Source: Pseudomonas wuhanensis (GTDB lineage Bacteria; Pseudomonadota; Gammaproteobacteria; Pseudomonadales; Pseudomonadaceae). Taken from it: a DNA stretch of 64,000 bases. Numbering within the stretch: the stretch's first letter is position 1; the number at the start of each line of letters is the position of its first letter. The position numbers were made by a program, and so were the translations under genes. Positions 37,235 through 46,321 of the stretch are shown one piece after another. Under the pieces are notes generated by a model, which did not search any database, was not told the origin of the DNA, and saw only the letters and a program-made list of their open reading frames with translations. Location of the stretch: NCBI RefSeq assembly GCF_030687395.1, contig NZ_CP117430.1, positions 2,666,001 through 2,730,000 on the forward strand. The letters run 5' to 3'.

Positions 37235-38251
37235 ATGAAGGGAATTCGACGGTTATTGGCCGCTACCCTGGCCACGGTCGGGTTATTGGTTTCACCCGTT
37301 CCGGTAGTCGCCGCCCAGGCGCCGATCCACTTCGCCGACCTGAACTGGGAAAGCGGCAGCCTGATCACCGAGATTCTGCGGATCATCGTCGAGCAGGGCT
37401 ACGGCTTGCCGACCGACACCTTGCCGGGGACGACCATTACCCTGGAAACCGCCTTGGCCAACAATGACATTCAGGTCATTGGCGAAGAATGGGCCGGTCG
37501 CAGCCCGGTCTGGGTCAAGGCTGAGGCCGAGGGCAAAGTCGCGGCCCTGGGCGATACGGTCAGGGGTGCCACCGAGGGCTGGTGGGTGCCGGAGTATGTG
37601 ATCAAGGGCGACCCGGCCAAGGGCATCAAGCCGATGGCGCCGGGCCTGCGCAGTATCAGTGATCTGCCACGCTACAAAGACATGTTCAAAGACCCGGAAA
37701 CCCCGGGCAAGGGGCGTTTTCTCAACAGCCCGATCGGCTGGACGTCAGAAGTGGTCAACAAGCAGAAGCTCAAGGCGTATGGGTTGGACGACAGTTACGT
37801 GAACTTTCGCAGTGGGTCGGGGGCGGCACTGGACGCAGAGATCAGTTCGTCGATTCGTCGCGGCAAGCCGGTCCTGTTCTATTACTGGTCGCCAACGCCG
37901 TTGCTCGGCCGATTCAAGCTGATTCAGCTGCAAGAACCACCGTTCGACGCCGAAGCCTGGAAAACCCTGACCGACGCCGACCACCCCAATCCGAAACCGA
38001 CTCGCTCGTTGCCCTCGAAGCTGTCCATCGGCGTGTCCACGCCATTCCAGAAACAGTACCCGCAGATTGCCGAGTTCTTCACCAAGGTCGATTTGCCGAT
38101 CGAAGCGTTGAACAAGGCCCTGGCTGACATGAGCGAAAAACACACCCCGCCACGTCAAGCGGCGGAGGCGTTCATGAAGGCGCACCCGGATATGTGGCAG
38201 GCCTGGGTGCCGAAGGATGTGGCGGACAAAGTGTCTGCCGCACTGAAATAG
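37235..38251 (+). CDS. glycine betaine/choline-type ABC transporter substrate-binding protein (OpuAC family)
   Basis: A 338-residue protein. The first 27 residues or so form a signal peptide (basic MKGIRR, hydrophobic core, AQA). The mature part follows the OpuAC fold: IHFADLNWESGSLITEIL, IGEEWAGRSPVWVKA, GWWVPEYVIKGD and VLFYYWSPTPLLGRF, with the aromatic residues expected of a quaternary-ammonium cage. No ATPase or permease gene is adjacent, so it probably serves a transporter elsewhere. The ATG at 37235 has GAGGTG upstream. Confidence 0.85.
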   Translation: MKGIRRLLAATLATVGLLVSPVPVVAAQAPIHFADLNWESGSLITEILRIIVEQGYGLPTDTLPGTTITLETALANNDIQVIGEEWAGRSPVWVKAEAEGKVAALGDTVRGATEGWWVPEYVIKGDPAKGIKPMAPGLRSISDLPRYKDMFKDPETPGKGRFLNSPIGWTSEVVNKQKLKAYGLDDSYVNFRSGSGAALDAEISSSIRRGKPVLFYYWSPTPLLGRFKLIQLQEPPFDAEAWKTLTDADHPNPKPTRSLPSKLSIGVSTPFQKQYPQIAEFFTKVDLPIEALNKALADMSEKHTPPRQAAEAFMKAHPDMWQAWVPKDVADKVSAALK

Positions 38252-38255
38252 ACCC

Positions 38256-38294
38256 GATTTATGTACACCCGAAATTCTCGGGTAAACATAAATC
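38256..38294 (+). terminator. stable stem-loop after the OpuAC gene
   Basis: GATTTATGT pairs with ACATAAATC and ACCCGA with TCGGGT around an AATTC loop, five bases after the stop codon. It probably protects or terminates the mRNA. Confidence 0.65.
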
Positions 38295-38403
38295 CCGCTT
38301 TTAACCGTATTTGCAGCCGAACTACTGTTCGATAGCGAATGCCCTTACAAAAAACCGCAAGGAAGTTCATCCTGCTGCGACATTTCACACTGGATGTCTG
38401 AAT

Positions 38404-38841
38404 ATGAGCCTATTGGTCGCGCAATGGATTGCTGCAATCTTTCTATTCATCAGCCTGGTCCACCTGTATTGGGCGGCGGGTGGCAAGTGGGGCAGCGAGG
38501 CGGCGGTGCCGCGCGTGCCCGTGGAGGGCGGTGAGGCATCAAGGCCCGCGTTCAAACCGTCGGGCTTTGTCACGTTGTTGGTGGCGGTGGGTTTACTGTT
38601 GATCGCGATGCTGGTGTGCCTGCGGGTCGGGCTGTATCTGCCCACGGTGCATCACTGGTCGCTGCAATGGGTGATCAGCGCGATCGCGATGCTGATGTTT
38701 GCCCGGGCGATCGGCGATTCGAATTTGGTGGGGTTCTTCAAGCAGGAGAAGGGCTCGAGGTTTGCCCGGCTGGATACGTGGGCGTATTCGCCGTTGTGTG
38801 TGGTGTTGGGGGCTGGGTTGTTGGCAGTGGCCTGGATCTGA
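38404..38841 (+). CDS. DUF3995 domain-containing membrane protein
   Basis: A 145-residue protein with four hydrophobic helices (about 5-25, 58-80, 86-110 and 122-143). The N-terminus FISLVHLYWAAGGKWG with the WAAGGKWG motif is typical of DUF3995. Function is unknown. The ATG at 38404 was chosen from the membrane topology; upstream codons of the frame are hydrophilic and unlikely. Confidence 0.8.
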   Translation: MSLLVAQWIAAIFLFISLVHLYWAAGGKWGSEAAVPRVPVEGGEASRPAFKPSGFVTLLVAVGLLLIAMLVCLRVGLYLPTVHHWSLQWVISAIAMLMFARAIGDSNLVGFFKQEKGSRFARLDTWAYSPLCVVLGAGLLAVAWI

Positions 38842-38856
38842 GCCGACCTGACTATT

Positions 38857-38936
38857 GCCATCGCGAGCAGGCTCACTCCCACATTGGATCTTCAGTGTTC
38901 ACAAAACCCCTGTGGGAGCGAGCCTGCTCGCGATGA
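38857..38936. repeat. REP pair (BIME)
   Basis: CCATCGCGAGCAGGCTCACT and the inverted TGTGGGAGCGAGCCTGCTCG lie between convergent genes. Confidence 0.88.
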
Positions 38937-38966
38937 GGTCAGCCCAATCAACAAAAACTTCTGAAC

Positions 38967-39329
38967 TTAACTCCCGGGTTCCGTCCGCCGACTACTCACC
39001 TCAGCCGGCACATCATCCCCCGCCATGCGCTTGCGAAACAGCGCCGCCCGGGCCAGCAGCAGCGTAGTCACCGGCACGGTGATCGACAACAGAACCGGAA
39101 TGAGCCAGGCATGCAGCACCGGTGCCGACTTGAGCGCCGAAAAATAAATGATCGAAGCCAGTGCCACGCACCACGCGCCCAAGGTCGAGGCCAGCGCCGG
39201 CGGGTGCATGCGCTGGAAATAATCCTTCATCCGCAGCAACCCGACCGCACCGATCAGCGTAAACAGGCTGCTGAGCACCAGCAGAATCGCCACTGCAATT
39301 TCCACCCACAGAGACAGTTCAGGTCTCAT
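38967..39329 (-). CDS. mrpG: Mrp Na+/H+ antiporter subunit G
   Basis: A 120-residue membrane protein with three hydrophobic helices and the MnhG/PhaG pattern LIGAVGLLRMKDYFQRMHPPALASTLGAWC. It is the last gene of a six-gene operon and overlaps mrpF by four bases. The Mrp complex exchanges Na+ (or K+) for protons and resembles membrane subunits of complex I. Confidence 0.92.
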   Translation of the reverse strand: MRPELSLWVEIAVAILLVLSSLFTLIGAVGLLRMKDYFQRMHPPALASTLGAWCVALASIIYFSALKSAPVLHAWLIPVLLSITVPVTTLLLARAALFRKRMAGDDVPAEVSSRRTEPGS

Positions 39330-39604
39330 TCGATCACCTCGCCACGCAACAGGAATTTGGCCAGGGCAAACGAGCCGACGAAGCCGAACAGGGCGATCAG
39401 CAGCGCCGCCTCGAAGTAGGTGTCACTGGCATAGCGAATCCCCAGCGCGAGCATCATCAGCATGGCGATGATGTACAGGTAATCCAGCGCCAGAACCCGG
39501 TCCTGAGCCGACGGGCCCTTGAACAGGCGGATCAGGGTCAGAATCATCGCCACCGAAAAGATGAACAGGCTCAGCAGAATCGCGTTCGACAGCAATGCGC
39601 TCAT
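39326..39604 (-). CDS. mrpF: Mrp Na+/H+ antiporter subunit F
   Basis: A 92-residue subunit with three helices and the conserved segment LFKGPSAQDRVLALDYLYI. It overlaps both neighbours by four bases, indicating translational coupling and equal stoichiometry in the complex. Confidence 0.92.
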   Translation of the reverse strand: MSALLSNAILLSLFIFSVAMILTLIRLFKGPSAQDRVLALDYLYIIAMLMMLALGIRYASDTYFEAALLIALFGFVGSFALAKFLLRGEVIE

Positions 39605-40089
39605 TCGAAGATCTCCATCAAGGGGCGCTCGTAGGTCGTCTTGAAGTGCTGGATGAATTGGCTTTCGTCATCCAGATCGAAAACGTGCAGCAACAGAATG
39701 CTGCGATCCAGCGCCAGTTCCGACCAGACCGTACCGGGGACCACCGTGCAGATCATCGACAGCGCCGCCAGGCCGTTGGCATCGCGCAAATCCAGCGGCA
39801 CCTTGATGAACCGCGAGCGAGGCGCACGACGACCCGCGTTGAGCACGCCCCAGGCCACGGCGAGGTTGGACACGAGCACGTCGCGCCCGACCAGCAAGAA
39901 CAAACGCAGGATCACCCCGGGACGACGAATGCGGATCGGCAGCGGCCGCAGCTTGCGCATCATCAACGGTGCGCAGAACCCCAGCATGGCGCCCAGCAGT
40001 AGATTGCCGGGGCTCATCGACAGGTTCAAAACCAGCCACAGCAGCCACAGCGCCAATGACAACCAAGGTGCAGGAAACAGACGCTTCAT
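39601..40089 (-). CDS. mrpE: Mrp Na+/H+ antiporter subunit E
   Basis: A 162-residue subunit. Two hydrophobic helices lie near the N-terminus (PAPWLSLALWLLWLVLN...), and a soluble C-terminal part has NGLAALSMICTVVPGTVWSE and the LLLHVFDLDDE region characteristic of MnhE/PhaE. Four-base overlaps with mrpD and mrpF support the operon. Confidence 0.92.
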   Translation of the reverse strand: MKRLFPAPWLSLALWLLWLVLNLSMSPGNLLLGAMLGFCAPLMMRKLRPLPIRIRRPGVILRLFLLVGRDVLVSNLAVAWGVLNAGRRAPRSRFIKVPLDLRDANGLAALSMICTVVPGTVWSELALDRSILLLHVFDLDDESQFIQHFKTTYERPLMEIFE

Positions 40090-41771
40090 GGTTGCACCTC
40101 CAGCAGCGCTGTCTTGGCTTGCGGGCCTGGAATTACACGGGTTTCGAGCACCGCCATCACGTATTGCTGCGGGTTGTTCAATGCATCGGCCGCCGCTTGG
40201 GTGTAGCGCAGCAGCGGTTCAGCCTTGAACGTCAGCGCAATGCCCAGCCCCAGCAGAATGACGATCGGCACGCATTCCAGGCGCCGCAGCAAGGGCGATG
40301 GCCGCTCTTGCGGGGTCCAGAAACGCTGGATGCCCAAACGCGAGAAAGCGATCAGCGAGGCCAGTCCGGACAGGATCAACAGGGCGAGCAGCGCCCACGC
40401 GCCATTCGATATCGGTTCGTCGCTGCCATTACCCAGCCCCTGCGGATTGAGCAGGGCGCTGAGCAGACTGAGTTTGCCGATAAACCCGGAAAGCGGCGGC
40501 ATGCCGATGATCAGCAAGGCGCAGGCGATGAAGCTCAAACCGAGGAAAGCCATGGTCCAGGGAATCACCTGGCCGACCACGGCTTTCTGTTCGTCATCGA
40601 GGTTGAAGCCTTTGGGCGGCTGCAAGGATTCCAGCGGCCGTGGAAGCAGCTCGCCGTCATCGTCCAGCGGCATTTCATTGGCCGAACGCGAGCGCTCGAT
40701 CAACTCGGCCAGCAGGAACAGCGCGCTCAACGCCAGGGTCGAGCTGACGAGATAGAACAGCGCCGCGCCGATCAGGTTCGGCTGGGCGAAACCGATGGCC
40801 GACAATAGAATGCCTGCCGACACCAGAATGCTCAGGCTGGCCATGCGTTCCAGGCGTTGCGCGGCCAGAATCGCCACGGCGGCGCAGACGATGGTCGCCA
40901 TGCCGCCGTAGATCAGCCAGTCGCCACCGAAGTACGCGGATGCCCCGGCCTGCCCGGAGAACAGCAGCGTCCACAGGCGTAGCAAGGTGTAGACGCCGAC
41001 CTTGGTCATGATCGCGAACATCGCCGCCACGGGCGCGCTGGCCGCGGAATAGGCCGGCACCAGCCAGAAGTTCAGCGGCCACATCCCGGCCTTGGCCAGG
41101 AACGCCACCGCCAGAATCGCCGCGCCGGCATGCAGCAAGCCGCGATCGGCTTGCGGCACCAACGGGATTTTCAGCGCCAGGTCGGCCATGTTCAGTGTGC
41201 CGGTAACGCCGTAGATCAGCGCCGCGCCAATCAGAAACAGTGACGAGGCCAGCAGGTTGATCGAGATGTAATGCAGCCCCGACGACACCCGAGCCCGGCC
41301 TGATCCGTGCAGCATCAACCCGTAAGAGGCGGCCAGCAGCACCTCGAAGAACACGAACAGGTTGAACAGGTCTGCCGTCAGGAAGGCGCCGTACAGGCCC
41401 ATCAACTGAATCTGGAACAGCGCATGGAAACTCGAACCGGCGCCGTCCCAGCGCGCCATGGCGAACAGCAGGGCGCTGACGCCGATGATCCCGGTCAGCA
41501 CCAGCATCAGCGCCGACAGACGATCGACCACCAGCACAATACCGAACGGCACCTGCCAGTTGCCGGGCAGGTACACACCGATGGAACCGGGCACGCCGGT
41601 GGTTTGCGTCCATTGCAGAAGCATCACGGCAATGCCCAGCCCCAGCAGGCTGGAGAACAGATTGATTTTGGCCTTTAACGGGCGGTGTTTCTCGCCCAGC
41701 ATCAGCATCACCGCGGCGGTCAGCAGCGGCAGCAGAATCGGTGCAGCGATCAGGTGCGCTATCGGATTCAT
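40086..41771 (-). CDS. mrpD: Mrp Na+/H+ antiporter subunit D
   Basis: A 561-residue proton-translocating subunit homologous to complex I NuoM/N, with about 14 helices. A conserved glutamate lies in FFEVLLAASYGLMLHG, and lysines in the membrane lie in FLAKAGMWPLNFWLVPAYSAA and in AIMTKVGVYTLLR, matching the proton-path residues of this family. It is longer than the typical ~500 residues because of a hydrophilic insert around residues 365-400 (LIERSRSANEMPLDDDGELL). Overlaps of four bases with mrpC and mrpE. Confidence 0.93.
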   Translation of the reverse strand: MNPIAHLIAAPILLPLLTAAVMLMLGEKHRPLKAKINLFSSLLGLGIAVMLLQWTQTTGVPGSIGVYLPGNWQVPFGIVLVVDRLSALMLVLTGIIGVSALLFAMARWDGAGSSFHALFQIQLMGLYGAFLTADLFNLFVFFEVLLAASYGLMLHGSGRARVSSGLHYISINLLASSLFLIGAALIYGVTGTLNMADLALKIPLVPQADRGLLHAGAAILAVAFLAKAGMWPLNFWLVPAYSAASAPVAAMFAIMTKVGVYTLLRLWTLLFSGQAGASAYFGGDWLIYGGMATIVCAAVAILAAQRLERMASLSILVSAGILLSAIGFAQPNLIGAALFYLVSSTLALSALFLLAELIERSRSANEMPLDDDGELLPRPLESLQPPKGFNLDDEQKAVVGQVIPWTMAFLGLSFIACALLIIGMPPLSGFIGKLSLLSALLNPQGLGNGSDEPISNGAWALLALLILSGLASLIAFSRLGIQRFWTPQERPSPLLRRLECVPIVILLGLGIALTFKAEPLLRYTQAAADALNNPQQYVMAVLETRVIPGPQAKTALLEVQP

Positions 41772-42112
41772 TCTTTAGGCTCCCGGCCATCCACATGGTC
41801 GGTGCCGGTCAGCCCCCGGGAGGCGAGCAGCACCACCAGAAACAACGCGGTCATGGCGAAGCTGATGACGATCGCGGTCAGCACCAACGCTTGCGGCAGC
41901 GGGTCGGTGTAGTGCAGCAAATCCTGAGGCACGCCGTCCTTGATGTTCGGCTCCTTGCCGATGAACAGGCTGCCCATGCTGAAGATGAACAGGTTGACGC
42001 CGTAGGACAGCAGGCACAGGCCCATGACCACCTGGAACGTCCGTGGCCGCAGCACCAGCCACACGCCGGACGCGGCCAGCACACCGATGGCGATTGCGAT
42101 GACTTCTTCCAT
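41768..42112 (-). CDS. mrpC: Mrp Na+/H+ antiporter subunit C
   Basis: A 114-residue NuoK-like subunit with three helices. Conserved features are GVWLVLRPRTFQVVMGLCLL and the DPLPQALVLTAIVISFAMTA segment typical of MnhC/PhaC. Its start codon overlaps the mrpA stop (TGATG). Confidence 0.93.
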   Translation of the reverse strand: MEEVIAIAIGVLAASGVWLVLRPRTFQVVMGLCLLSYGVNLFIFSMGSLFIGKEPNIKDGVPQDLLHYTDPLPQALVLTAIVISFAMTALFLVVLLASRGLTGTDHVDGREPKE

Positions 42113-45042
42113 CAGATGGCTCCTTGCGTGGCAGCCGCTTTGGCCACGGGCTTGGGTTGCGCGCTGGTTTTATGGCCGCGTACCGATTGGTGGGCGAGGG
42201 CGGTCAGGATCAACAGCGTCGAGCCGACCACCACGGCGTACACGCCAATGTCGAAGAACAGCGCGCTGGCGATGTGAATGTCGCCCAGCAACGGCAGTGT
42301 GAAATGCCAGGTGTGGGTGGTGAGGAAGGGATACCCGGCCGCCATCGCCCCGAGCCCGGTGACCGTGGCAAACAGCAGCCCGGTGCCCATCCAGCGCAGC
42401 GGTCGCAGGCTCATTTGCGCCTCGACCCACTGGGTGCCGGCGACCATGTATTGCAGGATGAACGCCACCGACATCACCAGACCGGCGACGAAACCGCCTC
42501 CCGGTTGATTGTGCCCGCGCATGAACAGGTAGACCGACACCACAAACGCAATCGGCAGCAGCAGACGCACCAGCACCGCCGGCACCATCATGAAACCGAG
42601 CGCGGTGTCGCTGGCGTGACGCGGGTTGACCAGGTCGGTGACCACGTCGGGCGCCAGCAAGCGCTGTTGGGCCGGCAGTTGCAGGCTTTCTTTCGGTGGA
42701 CGGAAGCGTCGCAGCAGGGCGAACACGGCCAGGGCCACCGCCACCAGCACGGTGATTTCGCCGAGGGTGTCGAAGCCACGGAAGTCCACCAGCATCACGT
42801 TGACCACGTTGCTGCCGCCGCCTTCGGGCAGGGCGCGACTGAGGTAGAACGAGGAAATGTCGTTGGGCGTCTGGCGGGTCAGCATCGCGTAGGACAGCAG
42901 CGCCATGCCGCCACCGACCGTGATCGACAGCAGCAAGTCGCGGATGCGGCGGATGCGTGCCTTGCGCAGACTGCTCGGCAACGGCGACACCTCTTCGATC
43001 CGTCGTGGCAACCAGCGCAGACCGAGGAGGATCAGCACCGTGGTCACCACTTCCACTGCCAGTTGCGTCAGGGCCAGGTCCGGCGCCGAGAACCAGACGA
43101 AGGTCACGCAGGTCATCAGGCCGCAGACGCTGACCATGGTCAGGGCCGCGAGCCGGTGATACTTGGCTTGCCACGCCGCGCCAAGGGCACAGGCAATCGC
43201 TAGCAACCAGAGGATCACGAACACAATCGAGCCCTGGATTTTCGGCCGGTCGCCCCAGCTCAAGCTGCTGTGCAGCATCGGGATCAATCCGGCGAGTACC
43301 GCGGCGAGTACCACCAGAAACAGTTGGGTTTGCAGGCGCCGAGTGCTGATCCGCCGCTCCAGACGACGGGCCAGGCGCATCATGAGCACCAGGCTGCGCT
43401 CGAACAGGCGCTTGCCGTTGAAGTGGCTGATCACCGGCGGGTGCGTGAAGCGCCCGCGCTTGAGCTGATTGCGCAGCAGTAGATAAAGGATGATGCCGCA
43501 GGACATGGCGATCAGGCTCATGATCATCGGCGCGTTCCAGCCATGCCAGATCGCCAGGCTGTACTCGGGCAGCGTGCCGCCTACCACCGGCAATGCCGCC
43601 GCCGCGAGCAACGGGCCGACCACTTGAGCGGGGAAGATCCCCACCACCAGACAGGTGAACACCAGCAATTCCACCGGCGCGCGCATCCAGCGTGGCGGCT
43701 CGTGCGGGGTGTGCGGCAGGTCGGTGGCGGTCGGGCCGAAGAACACGTCGACGGTGAAGCGCAGGGAGTAAGCCACGCTGAACGTCCCGGCGATGGTCGC
43801 GACGATCGGCAGGGTCATCTCGATCCAGGCCGTGGCGTTGATGAACACGGTTTCGGCGAAGAACATCTCTTTCGACAGGAAACCGTTGAGCAGCGGCACG
43901 CCGGCCATGGAGGCACTGGCGACCATGGCCAGGGTGGCGGTGAACGGGATCAGTTTGATCAGGCCGCTGAGTTTGCGAATGTCCCGGGTGCCGCTTTCGT
44001 GGTCGATGATCCCGGCGGCCATGAACAGCGAGGCCTTGAAGGTGGCGTGGTTGAGAGTATGGAACACCGCGGCGACGGCGGCCAGCGGACTGTTCAGGCC
44101 CAGCAGCAAAGTGATCAGGCCCAGGTGGCTGATGGTCGAGTAGGCCAGCAGGCCCTTGAGGTCGTTCTGGAACATTGCGCAGTAAGCGCCGAGTAACAGG
44201 GTGCAGGCGCCGGCCCCGCTGACGATGTAGAACCATTCTTCACTGCCGGACAGCGACGGCCACAGGCGTGCGAGCAGGAACACCCCGGCCTTGACCATGG
44301 TCGCCGAGTGCAGATACGCCGAAACCGGTGTCGGCGCCGCCATGGCGTGAGGCAGCCAGAAGTGGAAGGGGAACTGCGCACTTTTGCTCAGCGCGCCGAT
44401 GAGGATCAGGGGAAGCAGAATAGGGTAGAGGGCATGTGCGCGAATCAGATCGCCGGCGGCCAGGACCTTGTCCAGGTCATAGCTGCCGACCACATGGCCG
44501 AGCAGCATGACCCCCGCCAGCAAACACAAGCCGCCGGCACCGGTGACCATCAACGCCATGTAGGCGCCGCGTCGGGCATCGGCGCGGTGGTGCCAGTAGC
44601 CGATCAACAGGAATGAGAAGAGGCTGGTCAGCTCCCAGAAAAACACGATCTGGATCAGGTTGCCGGAGATCACCAACCCCAGCATGGCGCCCATGAACGC
44701 CAGGAAAAACGCGAAGAAACGCGGCACCGGATCGTCCGGTGACATGTAGTAGCGGGCATACAACGAAACGAGGGTGCCGATGCCCAGCACCAGCATCGAG
44801 AACAGCCAGGCGAAACCGTCCATGCGCAGAACGAAGTTCAGGCCCAGGCTCGGTAGCCAGAAGAATTCTTCGCGGATCACGCCGCCATGGGCGATTTGCG
44901 GGTACAAGAGGGCGACTTGGACGGTGCCGATCAAGGCAACCAGGCCAGCCAACAGCGATTCGGTGTTACGCGCATTGTGCGGCAGCAAGGCTGCCAGACA
45001 GCTGCCGATGAAAGGCAGAAGCAGTAGAACTATCAGAGACAT
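42112..45042 (-). CDS. mrpA: Mrp Na+/H+ antiporter fused subunit A/B
   Basis: A 976-residue membrane protein and first gene of the operon. The N-terminal ~500 residues are NuoL-like (FFWELTSLFSFLLIGYWHH and SKSAQFPFHFWLPHAMAAPTP contain the proton-path glutamate and lysine). The middle carries the MrpA-specific C-terminal domain (FSAPDLALTQLAVEVVTTVL). The last ~150 residues form the MnhB domain (RGHNQPGGGFVAGLVMSVAF). This A-B fusion is the form found in pseudomonads and rhizobia (PhaAB/ShaAB). The gene is preceded by a 270-base region with REPs. Confidence 0.94.
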   Translation of the reverse strand: MSLIVLLLLPFIGSCLAALLPHNARNTESLLAGLVALIGTVQVALLYPQIAHGGVIREEFFWLPSLGLNFVLRMDGFAWLFSMLVLGIGTLVSLYARYYMSPDDPVPRFFAFFLAFMGAMLGLVISGNLIQIVFFWELTSLFSFLLIGYWHHRADARRGAYMALMVTGAGGLCLLAGVMLLGHVVGSYDLDKVLAAGDLIRAHALYPILLPLILIGALSKSAQFPFHFWLPHAMAAPTPVSAYLHSATMVKAGVFLLARLWPSLSGSEEWFYIVSGAGACTLLLGAYCAMFQNDLKGLLAYSTISHLGLITLLLGLNSPLAAVAAVFHTLNHATFKASLFMAAGIIDHESGTRDIRKLSGLIKLIPFTATLAMVASASMAGVPLLNGFLSKEMFFAETVFINATAWIEMTLPIVATIAGTFSVAYSLRFTVDVFFGPTATDLPHTPHEPPRWMRAPVELLVFTCLVVGIFPAQVVGPLLAAAALPVVGGTLPEYSLAIWHGWNAPMIMSLIAMSCGIILYLLLRNQLKRGRFTHPPVISHFNGKRLFERSLVLMMRLARRLERRISTRRLQTQLFLVVLAAVLAGLIPMLHSSLSWGDRPKIQGSIVFVILWLLAIACALGAAWQAKYHRLAALTMVSVCGLMTCVTFVWFSAPDLALTQLAVEVVTTVLILLGLRWLPRRIEEVSPLPSSLRKARIRRIRDLLLSITVGGGMALLSYAMLTRQTPNDISSFYLSRALPEGGGSNVVNVMLVDFRGFDTLGEITVLVAVALAVFALLRRFRPPKESLQLPAQQRLLAPDVVTDLVNPRHASDTALGFMMVPAVLVRLLLPIAFVVSVYLFMRGHNQPGGGFVAGLVMSVAFILQYMVAGTQWVEAQMSLRPLRWMGTGLLFATVTGLGAMAAGYPFLTTHTWHFTLPLLGDIHIASALFFDIGVYAVVVGSTLLILTALAHQSVRGHKTSAQPKPVAKAAATQGAI

Positions 45043-45188
45043 AGGCTTCTAATCTGCGGAAGTTTGTGAAGCATCATACGTGCCAGCTCCTGGATCACCA
45101 AACGCCAAGCTGTCGCAGAATCCTACAAGGTAGGCGGAAAATTCCTGTTTATCATTGTTTAAGGGAGCGCGATTTCGCCTGTCCCGGC

Positions 45189-45283
45189 CCCATCGCGAGC
45201 AAGCCCGCTCCCACAGAGATTTTGGTTGTACGCAAATCGTGTGTCCCCCTCCAGACCTTGTGGGAGCGGGCTTGCCCGCGATG
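45189..45283. repeat. REP pair (BIME)
   Basis: CATCGCGAGCAAGCCCGCTC and the inverted TTGTGGGAGCGGGCTTGCCC lie between the DMT transporter gene and the Mrp operon. Confidence 0.9.
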
Positions 45284-45313
45284 GCTGTCTATCAAGCAAC
45301 GTAGAAATGGGGG

Positions 45314-46249
45314 CTATCCCTGTGCTTCCTGCTCCAACTCTTCTTCAGGCGAAGCGACCTTACCCTTAGTCTTCAACTCGCTGACAATCACCGCCGCCAC
45401 AATCAATCCCGCGCCCACCAACGCAATCGCCGGCAACCGCTCCCCGGCAATCCGCCCGACAATCCCGGCCCACACCGGCTCCCCGGCATAGATCAGCGTC
45501 GCCCGCGTCGGCGAAACACTTTTCTGCGCCCAGTTCATTGCCACCTGAATCGCCGCACTCGCCGCGCCCAGGCCCAATGCGCTGCACAACAGCAACCAGG
45601 AGAACCCCGGAATCACTTCCTGAGTCGGCACCACCATCAAAAACGCCAGCACCGAAGTCACCGCCAGTTGCACCACCGTCACCCGGCGCACGTCGACCTG
45701 GCCGGCATAGGTACTGATCAGAATGATCTCCGCCGCAATCGCCACGGCGCTGATCAAGGTGGCGATTTCACCAGGGCTGAAATTGAACGAAGCGCCGGCA
45801 GGCCCCGACAGCAGCATCAGCCCGGTAAAGGCCAGTATGATCCCGATGCTCGGCATCAACCCCGGACGCCGCCCCAGCACCAGCCATTGCAGCAATGGCA
45901 CGAACGGCACATACAGCGCGGTAATAAACGCCGACTGACTGCTGGGAATGCTTTGCAAACCCACGGTCTGCAAGCCGTAACCGAGCATGATCGCCACGCC
46001 GATAAACGCCCCGGCCTTGAGTTCGAACAGGGTCAGTTCGCGCAGATGACGCCAGGAGAACAGGGCAACGATGCTCGCTGCCGCGGCAAAACGCAGACCG
46101 ACGAAAAACATCGGCCCGCTGACGGTCATTGCATGCTGCACCAGCAAAAAGGTCCCGCCCCAGACCATGGTAATCAGCACCAACACGCACTCAGCTTTGC
46201 TGAACCGTGAGAAACGGGAGGAAGCAGGGGAGGAGTTCACCGACGTCAT
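45314..46249 (-). CDS. DMT-family (EamA) transporter
   Basis: A 311-residue inner-membrane protein with ten hydrophobic helices in two EamA repeats. The first repeat begins ECVLVLITMVWGGTFLLVQ, the second near EIILISTYAGQVDVRRV. The charged tail EEELEQEAQG is cytoplasmic. Such proteins export amino acids or other metabolites. The start at 46249 is chosen from topology; the upstream frame extends through the neighbouring regulator gene and is not credible. It is divergent from an XRE-cupin regulator that probably controls it. Confidence 0.85.
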   Translation of the reverse strand: MTSVNSSPASSRFSRFSKAECVLVLITMVWGGTFLLVQHAMTVSGPMFFVGLRFAAAASIVALFSWRHLRELTLFELKAGAFIGVAIMLGYGLQTVGLQSIPSSQSAFITALYVPFVPLLQWLVLGRRPGLMPSIGIILAFTGLMLLSGPAGASFNFSPGEIATLISAVAIAAEIILISTYAGQVDVRRVTVVQLAVTSVLAFLMVVPTQEVIPGFSWLLLCSALGLGAASAAIQVAMNWAQKSVSPTRATLIYAGEPVWAGIVGRIAGERLPAIALVGAGLIVAAVIVSELKTKGKVASPEEELEQEAQG

Positions 46250-46292
46250 GACCTTGCGCGCTACCTGAGGGAGACGCACAATGCGCCGGAAG

Positions 46293-46312
46293 TTGGGCAG
46301 TATACTGCGCAA
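46293..46312. promoter_or_regulatory. 20-bp palindromic operator candidate
   Basis: TTGGGCAGTATACTGCGCAA is a 20-bp palindrome with one mismatched pair; its inner GCAGTATACTGC is perfect. It sits in the 72-base gap between the divergent transporter and regulator genes. Confidence 0.55.
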
Positions 46313-46321
46313 CACCACCAA

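Noticed and set aside
42170..44236. A 688-codon frame overlapping mrpA in another register
   Set aside because: mrpA has conserved antiporter motifs throughout; the alternative frame is Arg/Pro/Ala-rich and without domains.
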